Of a DNA stretch of 64,000 nt, positions 63,779-64,000 are shown one piece after another. Numbering within the stretch: the stretch's first letter is position 1; the number at the start of each line of letters is the position of its first letter. The DNA lies in contig CAJNDS010002135.1 of the NCBI GenBank assembly GCA_905221605.1, positions 425,501-489,500 of the forward strand, read 5' to 3'. Made by a program: the position numbers and the translations under genes. Source of the stretch: Symbiodinium natans (Eukaryota; Sar; Dinophyceae; Suessiales; Symbiodiniaceae). The notes beneath the pieces are model-generated. The model saw nothing but the letters and a program-made list of their open reading frames with translations, did not search any database and was not told the DNA's origin.

Positions 63779-63782
63779 GCAG

Positions 63783-63900
63783 TTTGGGGTTTAGGGTTTA
63801 GGGTTTAGGGTTTAGGGTTTAGGGTTGAGAGTTTAGGGTTTGGGGTTTAATTAGGTTTGGGGTTGAGAGTTTAGGATTTAGGGTCCAGGGTTTATTTGGG
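63783..63900 (+). repeat. TTTAGGG arm at the start of helicase intron 29
   Basis: Begins 5 bases into the intron. The window ends inside this intron. Confidence 0.88.
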
Positions 63901-64000
63901 AGACGAGGTCCCGGAACCCTAAACTTAGACTGAAACTCTGCACCCCAAGCCTTCCGGCTCTATGGGAGTTTCGGGTTGAGGAGGTTTAGGAGGTTTAGGA

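Overview
The window looks like nuclear DNA of a dinoflagellate, most likely a Symbiodiniaceae/Suessiales-type alga. The supporting signs are spliced genes with very short exons and mostly GC (some GA) 5' splice sites, pervasive plant-type telomere motifs (TTTAGGG/CCCTAAA) inside the chromosome, an SH-W/ankyrin protein of a type common in these algae, and a dinoflagellate-style Copia retrotransposon with extra domains. There are no bacterial operons, rRNA genes or CRISPR arrays. No similarity search was run; all gene models come from reading the sequence and from remembered family motifs.

Layout. (1) 1-8.5 kb: a 2.93-kb unit present as two near-identical tandem copies, plus a truncated third copy and a diverged fragment; no convincing gene. 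(2) 8.5-13 kb: mostly unassigned, with the first interstitial telomere-type arrays. (3) 13.1-16.0 kb: a complete two-exon gene for a 631-aa SH-W domain plus ankyrin protein, whose single GA-AG intron is flanked by a 9-bp direct repeat. (4) About 20.1 kb to beyond the right edge: one large plus-strand gene, the main result here. About 29 exons of 28-87 nt can be stitched in frame into a DHX35-like DEAH-box RNA helicase, with Walker A, PRR, DEAH, SAT, FLTG, STN and QRAGRAGR motifs in the right order. Roughly 1.5 kb of coding sequence is spread over about 44 kb. Nearly every intron in the first half begins with a TTTAGGG array and ends with a CCCTAAA array, so the two ends of each intron are complementary. 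About 25 of 29 donors read as GC.

(5) Helicase intron 11 carries a 9.7-kb Copia LTR retrotransposon in antisense, with 312-bp LTRs that look identical and an uninterrupted 2,601-codon polyprotein. Besides gag, protease, integrase, reverse transcriptase and RNase H, the polyprotein contains a cytosine-methyltransferase-like domain and a putative 2-oxoglutarate/Fe(II) oxygenase-like domain. (6) Helicase intron 28 (about 10 kb) holds a complete nested gene on the same strand (53992-63266, 8 exons, about 730 aa, coiled coil). Its first intron coincides with a small inverted-repeat element whose ends supply the GT and AG splice sites, which is introner-like. (7) Several palindromic MITE-like families, a 31-bp minisatellite and microsatellites fill the other introns.

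How the parts relate: DHX35 is a spliceosome-associated helicase in other eukaryotes, so this may be a splicing-factor gene whose own introns are unusually structured. Many junctions show short direct repeats, which fits intron gain by insertion.
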